64,000 bases of DNA. Source: Boesenbergia rotunda. Taxonomy: Eukaryota; Streptophyta; Magnoliopsida; Zingiberales; Zingiberaceae. The notes beneath the pieces are model-generated. The model searched no databases and was not told the DNA's origin. It worked only from the letters and a program-made list of their open reading frames with translations. The position numbers and the translations under genes were made by a program. Shown here one piece after another: positions 22,973 through 35,084 of this stretch; within the stretch, counting starts at the first letter, position 1, and the number at the start of each line of letters is the position of its first letter. Location: contig JAGFNQ010001607.1 in the NCBI GenBank assembly GCA_024364735.1, forward strand, positions 310,001 through 374,000. Direction: 5' to 3'.

Positions 22973-24070
22973 AAGAACACTAGAGTCACCTACCAGAGGA
23001 TGATGAACAAGGTCTTTAGGTCACAGATCGGCCGGAATATCGAACTATATGTGGACGACATACTGATCAAGTCCAGTCGAGCGGTAGACCTCGTGTTAGA
23101 TGTAGAGGAAACATGTCAGACCCTGCGCAGGTATGGGCTCAAACTAAACCTAGCCAAATGTCTTTTTGGAGCCCAAAGCAGGAAATTCCTTGGATATATA
23201 GTCACCGAGAGGGGCATCGAGGCCAACCCGAGCAAGGTCAAAGCCCTACTCGACATGCCCCCACCGAGAAACCTCCCAGAGGCACCGAGGCTCGTCGGGC
23301 GAATCACAGCCTTGTCCCACTTCATCTCCCGGTCCGCCGAGCGAGGATTACTATTCTTCAAGACACTCCTCCGAGCCACGAAGTTTCGATGGGGCGTCGA
23401 CTGCGATAAGGCATTTGAGGAATTGAAGGCATATCTGGCCGAGTTGCCGGTGTTGGCCAAGCCAGAGGTCGGAGAAGCGTTGTCTGTGTATTTGGCTGCT
23501 TCGGTTGAGTCGGTTAGCATGATGTTGGTCAGACAGGAGGGGGCCGAGCAGCAACCCGTGTACTTCTTCGCTCATTTATTGAAGGGTGCTAAGTGTCGAT
23601 ATACGACACTCAAAAAGTTAGCGTATGTGCTGCTGTAAGCTGCTCGGAGGCTCCAACCCTATTTTCTGGCACACCCGATTGTGGTCCTGACCAATAGTAA
23701 CCTGGGAAGAATAACCTCAATCCCTGAGGCATCAGGGCGACTAATCAAGTGGACGACCGAGCTGAGTGAGTATGACATCCAGTATCAAGCTCGGCCGGCC
23801 ATCAAAGCACAAGCCTTGGTTGATATCCTAAGTGAGCTATACTCGGAAGAGGTTGAGGAAGCTTGGCAAGTTTCTGTAAATGACTCATCAGCTCGGCAGG
23901 GTAGTGAAATTGACATCTTGATAATCTCTCCCAAGGGGGAACAGTTGCACCTATCAGTCCGACTAGAGTACCGAGCCACAAACAACGAAGCCGAGTACGA
24001 AGCCCTCATTGTTGGGTTGCAGGCAGCTAAACACGTGAGAGTCATTCGGGTATTGTTATATTCGGCATCA
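22973..24070 (+). pseudogene. Gypsy reverse transcriptase / RNase H fragment
   Basis: Begins inside the RT palm just before TYQRMMNKVF and carries YVDDILIKSS (active-site YVDD form), LGYIVTERGIEANP, the RT/RNase H linker and the start of RNase H up to RATNNEAEYEALI. It stops near VLLYSASRHTLK. An in-frame stop follows KLAYVLL at 23636-23638, and the RNase H motif YADGSS has become VNDSSA. It is the same family as the element at 35-44.7 kb. The upstream RT half is missing; the Copia LTR abuts exactly where it should begin. Confidence 0.88.
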
Positions 24071-24097
24071 CGGCATACACTTAAAGTGACATTATCA

Positions 24098-24438
24098 TCA
24101 TACACTTAAAGTGACATTATCATCTACTGCTATAAGGTGGTGAAGGTATACAATACCAGAGTTTAGACACCTCTTGCAGCTATTATCTAATGAAAGAGGC
24201 TCATCACAAGCTTGAATGACATTACTAGAATTGGGAGACAACATTATTTCTAATACAGTAACTCTACCTTCACATTGATATGAAACTTGAATCTTCGGCC
24301 CAAACTGCAAGACGATAGCGCATTAGCAGGAATATGATATACGTTGAAGGATTCAGCAATAAAATTAAGGCAGATTTCAATAAATGTTATAGAAACTCCT
24401 AATCTTCCAGTAGCATTTGCATATCTAGCATTGTGATC
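24098..24438 (-). pseudogene. Cys-containing host exon fragment (possibly SPARK-type receptor ectodomain)
   Basis: On the minus strand a strong coding stretch reads FGPKIQVSYQCEGR, then VLEIMLSPNSSNVIQAC, SLDNSCKRCLNSGIVYLHHL and DDNVTLSVC. It is preceded by CTTGCAG, a plausible 3' splice site, near 24305. The Cys spacing and SCKRCLNSGI motif recall the SPARK-type ectodomain of some plant receptor-like kinases, but this is from memory and uncertain. No kinase or signal peptide is nearby. It sits between Gypsy debris and a repeat E fragment, so it is probably a transposed gene piece. Confidence 0.4.
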
Positions 24439-24710
24439 GACCAAATGTCTTTGTTATGTCGTTGAAGTTGCGTGCCTTTTGATCGTCGAAGCTTCTTTAT
24501 ATTTTTTCAGCCTTTCTTATTGAAACTCCTTTGATTTATTTACTTACAAAGGGATCTCCAAAAAAATCATCAAAGTGATAGATTTCACTTTTTTGTAAAA
24601 TATAATATTGTTTATTAAGAATTATCCATGTAATTATCTTTTACGAGATATTTGATATGACGTGTCTTTTATGATATTTTACGAAGGAAGATAATACATT
24701 TCTATTAAAA
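24439..24710 (-). repeat. Repeat E fragment (copy E5)
   Basis: A diverged inverted copy of the E segment running from GACCAAATGTCTTTG through GATCGTCGAAGCTTC, TTATTGAAACTCCTTTG and AGTGATAGATTTCACTTTTT to ATACATTTCTATTAAAA. It is more diverged than the other copies and lacks the outer part. Confidence 0.7.
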
Positions 24711-25217
24711 AATTTTGATAAGTTAAAAATTTAAAAATCTTTCAAAAAAATTTCCGGTGTCTGATATAATGCGCGGACATCCAAAAATAAATAAATAAAC
24801 AATTTCAATCGAATTTGATTAAATTGTGAAATTAGCAATGATTTTATTTATAAATGAGTCCACCTTTCTAAGAGATTTTTTTTCTTTTCAAATTTAGATC
24901 ATACTTATTAATAAATTAATATAATAATTTTAAAATTTAATACAGTACTCTGCGCAAAGATATTTATAATTAAGAATGACTTGAGTTGTCTTTATACATT
25001 AATGTATATTACACCAAAAAAATTCATAAACTTTGACTCATTGAATATTTATTGACTCTAATCTTTGTTAATAATAAATGCATCTTAAATCCGCCGAATA
25101 CGAGTCACAAGAATAAGTCTCATACATCATACACTTGATCTGTTCCCTGCCCAGCTAAACAAAAAATGAAAATCATCCCAATTTAATTGATACAATTTTG
25201 TGTCGTAATTAATGAAA
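24711..25217. other. AT-rich spacer
   Basis: AT-rich sequence between repeat E5 and the MITE. I see no gene or repeat end in it. Confidence 0.4.
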
Positions 25218-25471
25218 GAATAATAATTGGGAGAGTAGAAATAGAAGAGTGAAAATCATAGTGAATGACGTGGCACCTTACATGCATGATTTCCGACGAG
25301 TTCACCGTGTCCCCCAAGATATAGTTTGATTCGGGGCGGCGGTCGAAGGCAGCCGATGGTGTCCAAGCGATAATCGGACGTGTGCATGTAAAGTGTCACG
25401 TCATGTCACGTCATGCCACGTCATTTACTATGATTTTCACTCTCTCATTTTCACTCTCTCTATTATTGCTC
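25218..25471. mobile_element. MITE copy 2 (Mutator-type)
   Basis: A 254-bp element flanked by the perfect 9-bp duplication TTAATGAAA (25209-25217 and 25472-25480). Its ends GAATAATAATTGGGAGAGT and, in reverse, GAGCAATAATAGAGAGAGT match those of the copy at 7994-8238. The internal unique part (CGGGGCGGCGGTCGAAGGC and around) is inverted relative to copy 1, so the two inserted in opposite orientations. Confidence 0.9.
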
Positions 25472-25699
25472 TTAATGAAATATATGCGGAGAACAGATTC
25501 ACAGTTAGGTATGGTAGACAGAGGAACCATTTTGAGCATCATTGGGAGCTCTTATTATGACGTTGCATTTTTTAAAACGAAGTGGATCCATATTTATGAA
25601 GTAGTTCTTTAAATTTTTTATTTTTTAATATTAAAATGATTTTTTAATATTTCTTTAAAATTATATATTATTGATAGATTATTGAGAGATTTTTTTTTA

Positions 25700-25900
25700 T
25701 GGTGAGATCTATATAAAAGAGTTCTTGAGAATTTTTTTTTAAATAATGGAAAGATATATATAGTTTTTTATTTGAGATTTTTTTTAAATAATGGAAAGAT
25801 ATATATAGTTTTTTATTTTTAATATGATATGTATATAATAATAGAAGAGTCATGGAAAGGCATACAATTTTTTATTTTTAATATGATATGGATATAATGA
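25700..25900. repeat. AT-rich short tandem duplications
   Basis: A unit containing ATAATGGAAAGATATATATA followed by a TTTTTTATTT stretch is present twice (about 25743 and 25790), and TTTTTAATATGATATG recurs at 25817 and 25876. Low-complexity sequence between the MITE and the RING-H2 fragment. Confidence 0.6.
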
Positions 25901-25959
25901 GGAGTTCTCGATAAATTTCGTCCTTTATTATTTATTTTCTTTCTATTTGGATAGAAGAA

Positions 25960-26578
25960 GACCTCCTCGAAGACAACTCGTTTGAGCTGCCGCACCGACG
26001 CCAGTTTGTTTCCGAGATTCATGCATTGTGGGGTCTCCCCAATCTTCATCGTCGTACTTCTCATCCCACGCCACCCACGTCTCAAAATCAAGATAGTCTC
26101 CATTAACTAGTGGCAGAAATTCAACTAGATCAGTGATTGGGTCAAGGAGATTTGGTTGTGGCTGAGTATTATTGGGGCCGACGGCAGTAGCACTAGCATC
26201 GCGGATTTAGACCCACAGGTATAGGGACAAGGATCCGTTTCCGGCGCCGCCTAGCCTTAAGTAGAATCGGAGTGCATAGCGACTATAATTGTAGAATCTG
26301 CCGATGAAAAAACGGAGGTCCTCAAGATGAAGGCGATCTCCGACGAGCTGATGGATCATGTGTTGGGTCTGTTGCTCCCAGGAAACTTCATCTATTATGT
26401 TGGAGAAGTCTGGCATAAAACTGAGGTCGGAGTCGCTGGTAGCAATAAGCGGACGAGGAATGCAACTTAAGTGCACTGATAAGTTCACCGACGATTCTGA
26501 CGACGTTGCCATCGAGATCTGTATATTAGATCTCAGACGAATAATGGCACCAGAAGGTGAGTAAAAAGTTCGCTCCAT
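25960..26578 (-). pseudogene. RING-H2 gene fragment (copy in E4)
   Basis: The N-terminal part of the RING-H2 protein seen in E2 and E3. It starts with ATG at 26578 (MERTFYSPSGAI) and keeps an open frame through DFSNIIDEVSWEQQ and FFIGRFYNYSRYALRFYLRL to a stop at 26207, then continues in the homologous segment to KRVVFEEV near 25960, where it breaks off. The RING finger itself is absent, so this is a 3'-truncated pseudogene. Upstream is repeat E, as in the other copies. Confidence 0.75.
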
Positions 26579-27313
26579 CGAAATAAAATAGAAGACGAAG
26601 AAAACATAAGAAGAAGATGAAGAAGAACGAAGAAGAAGCAGCAGCTAGAGGATGAGCGATCTTTCTCAATGATATCTTAAAAAGATTACGAATAAGTTAG
26701 AAAAGCATGATGATGTTGTATAGGAAGGAAAATGATCACGGGATTAGTCACGCTTCTTTTTCTTGTTCTTCAACATCCTAGCTTCCTTTAGCTCCTGTTC
26801 ACAGCCTTTCTTGTCCTCGGCCGCCGCTGTTGTCATTGACCAGATGCCTTTGTCATTGGAGCTGCACGCCTTTTAATCGTCGGAGCTTCTTTACATTGTT
26901 TCAACCCTTCTTGTTGAAACTCCTTTGATTTATTTCCTTACAAAGGGGTCCCCAGAAAAATCATCGAAGTGATAGATTTCACTTTTTAGTGAAATATAAT
27001 TAATGTTCATTAAGAATTATCCAGTGTAATTATCTTTTACGAGATATTTGATGTGACGTTCCCTTTATGACATTTACGAAGAAAGATAATACACTTCTAT
27101 TAAAAACTACGAGCGATGTTAGTAGCTATATTTATTCCCGAACAGTTCATTATTAACGACTACCAGCCTACGATGTCAGGTAGCTGGCTATTGTCAGGTA
27201 ACGAGATGATTGCTCAAGACTGTTAAGTTTGTTTTTAATTAATGATTGTTAAAAAAATATTATAATTACTATTTGCCTAACTATATATTTAACTATGAAC
27301 TGTGTTAATGTGT
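26579..27313 (-). repeat. Repeat E, copy E4
   Basis: Inverted copy of E2 running from the RING gene's upstream region through AGCTCCTGTTCACAGCC, the core with AGTGATAGATTTCACTTTTT, to AACTATGAACTGTGTTAATG, where it is cut short (about 27313). The outer 250 bp seen in E1-E3 is missing. Confidence 0.75.
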
Positions 27314-27429
27314 AAAGGCGATTGCTACATCATTTGTTACTACTATTTGCCTAACTATATATTTAACTATGAACTGTGAATTGAACTATATATTTATAGT
27401 CAAACGTCACTCGTAACAGAGTAGACTAT

Positions 27430-28590
27430 AAAGGCGATTACTGGGTATGTAACAAATTATGTAAAGGGATGTGAGTTATGTAGATGGGATATATCCTTCC
27501 ATATGACGGGAGTGACATCTGTGGATCCCTTGATTGAGTAGGACTACTAAAATGCATGGTCATGCTTAAATGAGTTTATATAAGATATTGAGCTTATTTG
27601 GTTGAGTGAGTCTACTTGGGGATCAAGATACACAAAGATTGATTAGATAATGACATAGTCTATGTCTTATTGATCAATCTAGATATCGAGGATAGAAGGA
27701 CAAAATCATACATTATAATAGTCACGTAAAGGTTAGATTGGATCTCGACCTTCTCGTCACTTGGGCAGCAACAGTACATTGCTAGATGCCGCTCATTATT
27801 TATGTATCTAAAGTGGTTTATATACATTGTCAACTTTACGAAAACCTATTAGGTCACAGACAAAGGACACGATGTCTCTGAGATAAGCTGATTTTAGTTT
27901 GACAAAAATGTGATCCGAAATTGGATTATTTGAGTTAGACTTAAGTGAATCCAATTGGATTGAGGGATTGAATCTAATCCGAGTTAGACATATTTAGATT
28001 AGACTTAACCACTTAATTATGGATAATCTTCATTAAAAGATTAAAATATTATTGGAAAGGAAGACCAAGGAGCATTCTATTCATTAAATGAATAGAATAT
28101 TAAAAATCAAAAGGAATACCAAGAAGCTTGGTATTCGTTGATTTTTATTAGCATTAAGATGAAGAGAGCTCAAGAGGCAAAAACTCTTCATATTCTTGAG
28201 ATGAATATAAAAGCTCTTCTCTTGCATATTTTCGGATTTGGACTAATACAAGACAAGAAGAAGTGTTCTTTATCCATCCTCTTCCTCCTCTCCTTCTTGG
28301 CTGAAACCTTCATTTGATATTTTTGGTATTTTGTAAACCATCCCAAGTTGCTAGCACAACTAAGGTGATTCTGTTACTAGACGTAGATCGTGTTCGTGTA
28401 GATACTACTACAGGCACGAATATTCTGAATGTGTAAGAGATTCGATGAACCAAAGGACTAGTGGGATAACCGAAGGGCACACACCAAAGGTATAACCCGT
28501 AGATAAAAATTTCGTATGAGTTATTCACATGGATCACTCAAGGGATCCTATTTTCCGCTGCGTGTATGTGATATTTTCGCATTGAGATCA
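27430..28590 (+). mobile_element. Copia-type LTR relic
   Basis: The 3' part has the signature order of plant Copia LTRs: a leader with CTTCTTGGCTGAAACC, then AACCAAAGGACTAGTGGG and finally GGATCCTATTTTCCGCTGCG, normally the last 50 bp of such LTRs. Exact ends, target duplication and internal region are not found. Confidence 0.45.
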
Positions 28591-31148
28591 CTATAAAGTG
28601 TTTGGTCAACCCTTGACCGACTTGAACTTACTCTTGCGTAGTTCCCAATTAGGACTTTTCTCATGCCAAGTGTTTAGCTCCCAGCTAACTCACATTTGAC
28701 TTAATTTATTTCCCAACTAGGTATGTCCAGTCTACTAGGGCTTCTCTTTGTCTAACCACAGTTAAGTCTAGTCTCTCGGTAAACTTCTACCTTTTTGCCT
28801 AACCCTCGAGTTAGGATTTTACTAGTCAAATCTTCGGTTAACCTTTGACTGACTTGACTTGTCTCACACAACATCCAAATATCATTGTCAAACATCAAAA
28901 CTCAAGCTCACCTGAGCTTAATCAAATTGGTGAACATTAACTTAAAAAAGATTACACCAACATATCTATCTATAAGTTTGATAAGAATTTTATTAGTGAA
29001 GATGATTTACAAGTTTTGTTCATGAATATTATTTAGGAATAATTCATAATTTTTACTGTAAACATTAATGTTCAAATTACTATGTTCATTTAGTTTAATT
29101 AGCTATTCAACAAGTTTGTCCATTTATTTAACTTGTACATATTAAACTAATATAAATAAGCTAACACTAAGATTGTTCGCAAAAGTTTATTTTGTTTGTA
29201 ATTATTTCTCCGGACATTATAAAAAATAAAATAGATAAATAGAAAACTAGAAATAAGACAAATTAGAGACGGGATTAAAGAGAAAAAGACTCTTTGTCCC
29301 GGGCTACGCCGCACCGGAGGCTACGCCAGCGTTGAACTTGAGTGAGCTCAGCCGAGGCCTCTTGGCCCCTTAAACTACCGCCTCTGCTTCCTCCGCCACC
29401 GGGCTGACCAAGCCACCAACCTCCCACAATGCCACGCCGTTAAAATTCTCACCTGCAGATCGCCGGAGTTTCACCGGAAAAAATTGTTTTGCGAGTTTGG
29501 TCGAGTCGGGCTGTATATATTGTTTCAATTATTTCCGGTCTGATTTTAAGAGATTCGGTTGCCATTATGGGACAAACCCATGAATAGCCCATAGAGTTGG
29601 GCTTCTTCAAGAGCAAGTGGACAAAGATATATGACAAGCGAGTGGATTTTCTAGATCGAAATTATATTTTTTAACGGATAAAATTTATATGCATATACAA
29701 TTTAAAATATAATAAATTTGATTGAAGTCCACGAAGCATGAATCATGCCTTTTGTCACCGTCACTTGATGTTGCAATATCATTTAAAGTCGTAGATTAAT
29801 TAACATGGAGACAAAAATTTAATATTCATTAATGATATCATTTATTTATGAATACGTAATTTTAAAATTTTAAAATTAATATTAAATTGATGATTTTAGT
29901 ATTATTTTTTTAAAAAAATTATAATCTTAAAATTGAGAATTTATTATTTTTTAATCTTAAAGTAACAATTTTAGTATCATATAATGAGAGACGTCTTAAT
30001 TTTTTAATTTTTTTAAAATTGTGATTGAACACTTGTAACTCAATTGAAAAGATAAATCTTAAGAGTTTTTTATTTTTAATTTTTTTTTAGCTTCAACACT
30101 ATAATCCAATTAGAAAAATGAGCCTTAGGGAATTTTGATTTTCGATTGTTATTTTTATTTTTACTTTTAGGTTGAACACTATAACTTAATTAGGAAAGTG
30201 AATCCTAGATTAAAATAAAAATAAATTGTTAATTTTGAAATTAAAAAAGCCTTTTCAAAAATTTATTATCTCATTTAATATTAAATTTGATATTCAAAAT
30301 ATATTTTCTTCGTTTATTTATATTGTTTGAATTTAAAACAAGATGACATTTCGTTGAGTATTAATATTAATATTTATTTACAAATGATTTTTTTAAATTG
30401 ATATAGGGTATCTTAATTTATACTGATTAATTGAAGGACTGATTGATCTGACTGTAAAAATTTTCATCCGTCATTAAATTCACAACAACTCAACAACGAT
30501 TCATTAACTCAATATTAACTTGGCCCATATGGTCGATGATAGTTCGAATTAAATATTGTCAATTGTGGAGCTACGCGGTTGCGGTTAGTGCTCTACCATG
30601 AATTCAACAATTGTGTGCTCACAATTTATTGGTACATGCAATTTCTCTTTTTTTAGCATTAAAAATCCATAAGATTTTTTTTTTAGAAAAAAACAAGCAG
30701 ATATACCTTTTTAATGATTTTAACATTTTATTAATTAAGATGCTCTTTAAAAAATGTTATCGTTAACTAGTTATCTTTCATTTTAACATGAGCGATTTGA
30801 TAATAGTTTAGAAGACTAAAATATTAATTGTATTTGTTATATCATTTCTGTGATATTAAATAAACCACGAGTTTCATATTTTTTGTCGATATATTCATCA
30901 TTCTCAAGTCAGTCAATATAAAATTTAAAGTATTATATCTTTATAATATTTTGTATACAATAATTTTATTTAGCCTCATTCGTCGACATTTTTCAGTTGG
31001 ATTGAATTAAAATTTTAAAATCTAATAATATAATAATAATTTAATTTATAGTTGTTTCTTGTATGACTATTAATGGAAAAACCAAAAAGAAGGAAATAGG
31101 GACCAATAAATTGAATGCTACTAGTTTTTGGAAGTTGAAGCCGGAGTG
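28591..31148. other. Intergenic, transposon debris and MEBL promoter
   Basis: 28.6-28.95 kb is C/T-rich repetitive sequence with related TTAGGA / CTAACTC blocks, probably old retroelement debris. 29.27-29.64 kb is GC-richer without recognisable coding. 29.65-31.1 kb is very AT-rich and would include the MEBL promoter. I see no other gene. Confidence 0.4.
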
Positions 31149-34100
31149 ATGGAGCTGGAGAGGGAAGAGACGATAGTGGAGGAGGAGGGAGGCGAGGGCA
31201 TCGTCCTCGAGGCGAGGCAGCGTCGGAGGAAGACCGATAGCTACGGAGGTCCGCCGCAGACGGCGAAGAACAGCGACGAAGAAGCCGAGGAAAGTTGCCT
31301 CTCTGACGACGCCGACCAAGGTTTAGTACTTCGTATTTTGAGTTACCCTTTTCCAGTATCGACCTTTATTTATTTTGTTTGTAGATCTTATTTTTTTTTT
31401 CTTCTTTCCTTTTTGTTCTTTCTCGTTTCCTTCGATTTGAGTTGGTCATCTTTCTTCCGTCCTTTCCGCGATCGCAATGGCGGAGATTGTGTTCGTCTTC
31501 TAACTTCGGCTATGGTCTTGTTCAGTGATGGTTTAGGGTTTAATTTCTTTCATTACCTCGGTAGCCTGCGTTTCTTCTTGCTTGATTAATTTATTCTCCA
31601 TAAGGTAGACTTGGATTTGGGTTGACGGTATTTGGGGAGTAGCGCATTTCGTTTTCTCGACTCCTGTCGTGTTAGGAACTACAATTCGTGCGTCAAATTT
31701 GACATCCTTCTTGGAATGAGCTGGGCCGCAAACTTCGCTTTTTGGGCCCCACGTTGGCGTTGACTTTTATCGTCTTGAAGCGAGTCTTGGGCAAGAGATC
31801 AATGCGATATACAACAAGTGGACTGTTTGAGGTTGATATGAACCCGTGTCCTAGATGAGAATAAGAGGATAGGATGATCAGGATCGACCTCGAATAATCA
31901 AACTGATTTGATGAACCAATCATATTACTTGTCTCTAAAAGTTATATAACGTCTCTTTATATAGGCACGTAAGGATGCATTTTTGAAAATGGTAAGGCGC
32001 CTGGCCGTTTGCTTCGGGTCACAGGTTCGAGGGTCGCCAGTTGCACACGGGGATAAAACCCTAGTCTGCTGGCTTTAATCCTCTCGACCCCAGGCGCCTC
32101 ACCACACTAGTGATAACCGTGGTTTGCCTCCCTCTGGATTCCTACGGGGCCTGGGCCAGGGGGCCGCTAAGGTGGCGGTTCCACCTTTTTTTGCTACGTA
32201 AGAATGCATTTTCAAGAGATAATTGTTTCAAAATTTAATGAACTATTTGGAACTCAGATTGAATCTTAATGGGTCTCACAATCCAAATTTCTTAGAACTT
32301 AGAAATCGAAGGATTTCCATTTTTTGTTCTGGAAATAAAAAATAAGTTTAAGTTTAAGATATGGGAGAATTAAGAATAGCTACCAGAAAGACTAATCCAA
32401 TCCAGAATGATGTACCAGAAAATAAAATATTTTTATTACTTGACCAATTGTCAGAAGAAAAAAATCTAACGATCTATTCTAAAAGAAAATTTAAATAGAA
32501 ATCTATATAAAAAAAAGAGAGAGAACAAATAAATATAAGATTTTGAAGGGTTTATTTGAATATATCCGTTAAGGGATCGTATCAGAATTCTTCAGTAGTG
32601 AGGGTTGCTAGGTGGCTATCATATCCTATAGAACTGAATTCTGTGTTTCTGTTAATTCCTTGATTAATATTTACCTTGCTGCTTTGACTTAGTTGTCCTT
32701 TTAGAGATGAAGTGTATTTTTGAGCATCTGATATAGTAATATGGCTTTCATTTTATTAACTGTTGTAATAGACATCATTATCTAGTGTCTTTTTTTTTTT
32801 TTTGCTTATTGTTTATATTTGTGACATAGAACTTTGGATAATGCTTGATAATTATGTGGATTTCAATTGCTAACAAGTCATGCCAAAGTGAGAACAATAG
32901 TTTATGCTTGTCATTGATCAGTATTTGATATATCACTAGGCTCTTCAACTTCACCATTTTATTTAAACTCAGCAATATCAACCATGAACTGTGTAATCTG
33001 CAAAGGAATCCTGATCAATGTCATATTTGAAGTTTGATCTCCTTATGTGAAACCTAAGAGCTCATGAATGTCTCCTGAAAAATGAAAGTTAATTTTTGAT
33101 GCTTGTGATGTTGGGAGTTTATTGAGATTTTTCATGTTTAGTCAATAGAAACCATTTTGAGGCCTTCATATTGCCTGTCTTATACTGTTTTAGTATGCTT
33201 TAATGTTGTTCTTGCTTGAAATATGAAGATTAAATAGATTTATAATTTGGTTAGTGCAGCTCAATCTTTACTTGCAGTTCGGACTTGTGGTGTGGAGCCC
33301 AAAAAGAATGACCAGAATGTTATACAGGAGGAACTTGCAAATGGAAAGTGGATATCTGATATTGTTGATGATCATAAGGGTATTTCGACTGAAGGAGAAA
33401 ACCAAATGCTGAAGAAAGCAAATGGGGAGAATGGATCCAAACCGCAGGATTATCCCAATGTTCAGACTAATATAATGACAAAAAGTGAAGAAATAACAGT
33501 ATTTGAACAGATAACAGTACAAAAAAAGAGTGCCTTGGAAGCAGTAGAATTTGATCTCGAGAGGATATTACATGAACAAGATACTCATGATTTATATTGT
33601 CCTAATTGTAGATCACGCATAACAGAAAGAGTGATAGTACGTAAGAGAAAGAGGACAGTTAAGGAAATCCAACACGATGTGCCATCCGAAAAAGCCCATG
33701 AAGAAGAGTATGCTCTTGAGAAGTCGGTTACAGAAGCTCCACCAGATCATTTAACAAATCGAGATGATGCACAAGAACCAGACATTTATAGATGTTTATC
33801 ATGCTTCAGTTTTTTCATTCCTATAGGTAAGCAACCTTTGCTTCTGCCTAGATGAGTTTGGTAACATATGAGAAACTGGGTCTCTAGAATGTCTTGAAAG
33901 ATATTAAAATGTTAAATTACTATAGTTGATATGTTAAATGAGGTGGAATTTAAACTGCTGTTTAAGTAGAGATAATGATGGTCTCTTCATATCTGACAGT
34001 GGGTGGTTTTAACATATTCCGTATATTTGAGAAAGGAAAGGAAAGTCAACTGCAAAGTTCCAAGAAAGCGTCTGAAGAAAAGGTGGACTCCACTTCATCT

Positions 34101-35084
34101 ATGGTAAAAGTGGATGAAAGCAAAACGAAAGTAACTGAACCAGGTAAGTAAGGAGTATGGACTGCATCCTTCTATGACCTTAATCATATGGGTGTTTTTT
34201 GTGTGTAATATTTAGCTAAGTTAATCCTAAAATTCTTAGATTCATCAAATGACATGATTACCTTGTTCTTTCATGAAGCATGAGATGTGAAGCCAGTTTA
34301 ATGAAATCAAACAAGATGTATTGGTGCAATCTTTATGCTAAAACAAAATGAAATTATTGTCTGAAGCCTAGGATTCCTACTTCCTTTTGTTATTCCTAGT
34401 ATGGAAATCGAAATTAAGACATCGTTTTAGTTGTGAATGTGTCAACCAAACAGTAATTTTGTGATAATCCCTTAACTAACTCTAATCTAATTACTATTGA
34501 TTATAAATCTTTGTTATTGTTTATTCAATTATCTTGACTGTCTATGGTGACTTGAAAATTTCTGTAGTTCTTGCCAAAGTGGTTCGTTCCATTTTAGTCC
34601 ATGATTTGACTTTGTAGATAGTTTTCCTTAATTCTATTTAATTTTTCTGTTCCTGGATTAGCTATCCACTGTTTTTATATACAGCTGCTTGCCAAAGTGG
34701 TTAATTTCCTTTTGGTCAATATTTAGACTTTGTAGATAGTTTATGTTAATTCTTTTTGATCTTTTTGTTCCTGGATTAGCTATCCATTGGTTCTAAGTAC
34801 AGCTGCTACCTAGCTAAGATTTTTTATCATTAATCTCTACAAATAAAATGGATGTGAACAGCAAATCATATTGTTGTAGCTTATAAGCTATACTGAATCT
34901 TATATATTTATATTTATAGGAATTTCATCGCCCGATGAATCATCTAGCATCAGTAGTAGGGTTGATCAACTGGTACAGAAAGAGACGGCACCATCACCAA
35001 GTATTCCTGGTGCTTTGAACTTCGGGGAGGGTCAAAGTATTTCTCAAAAGAATGATGGCTTGTTGATTACAAGAGACAGCAAAG
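31149..35084 (+). CDS. MEBL N-terminal exons 1-4
   Basis: Exon 1 encodes an acidic leader (MELEREETIVEEEGGEG). Exon 2 holds both CxxC pairs; it has two in-frame acceptors 18 nt apart (after 33259 or after 33277). Exon 3 begins VGGFNIFRIFEKGKES. Exon 4 ends LLITRDSKG at a GTTACT donor (35085). The paired CxxC motifs about 60-70 residues apart could form a zinc-binding ribbon, as suggested by their conservation in MEB-type proteins; that is inference. Confidence 0.8.

Noticed and set aside
29270..29640. GC-richer patch as a possible PPR or other gene exon
   Set aside because: No frame stays open with a recognisable motif on either strand.
31128..31148. Upstream TTG start for MEBL
   Set aside because: Plant genes start at ATG; the first in-frame ATG is at 31149.
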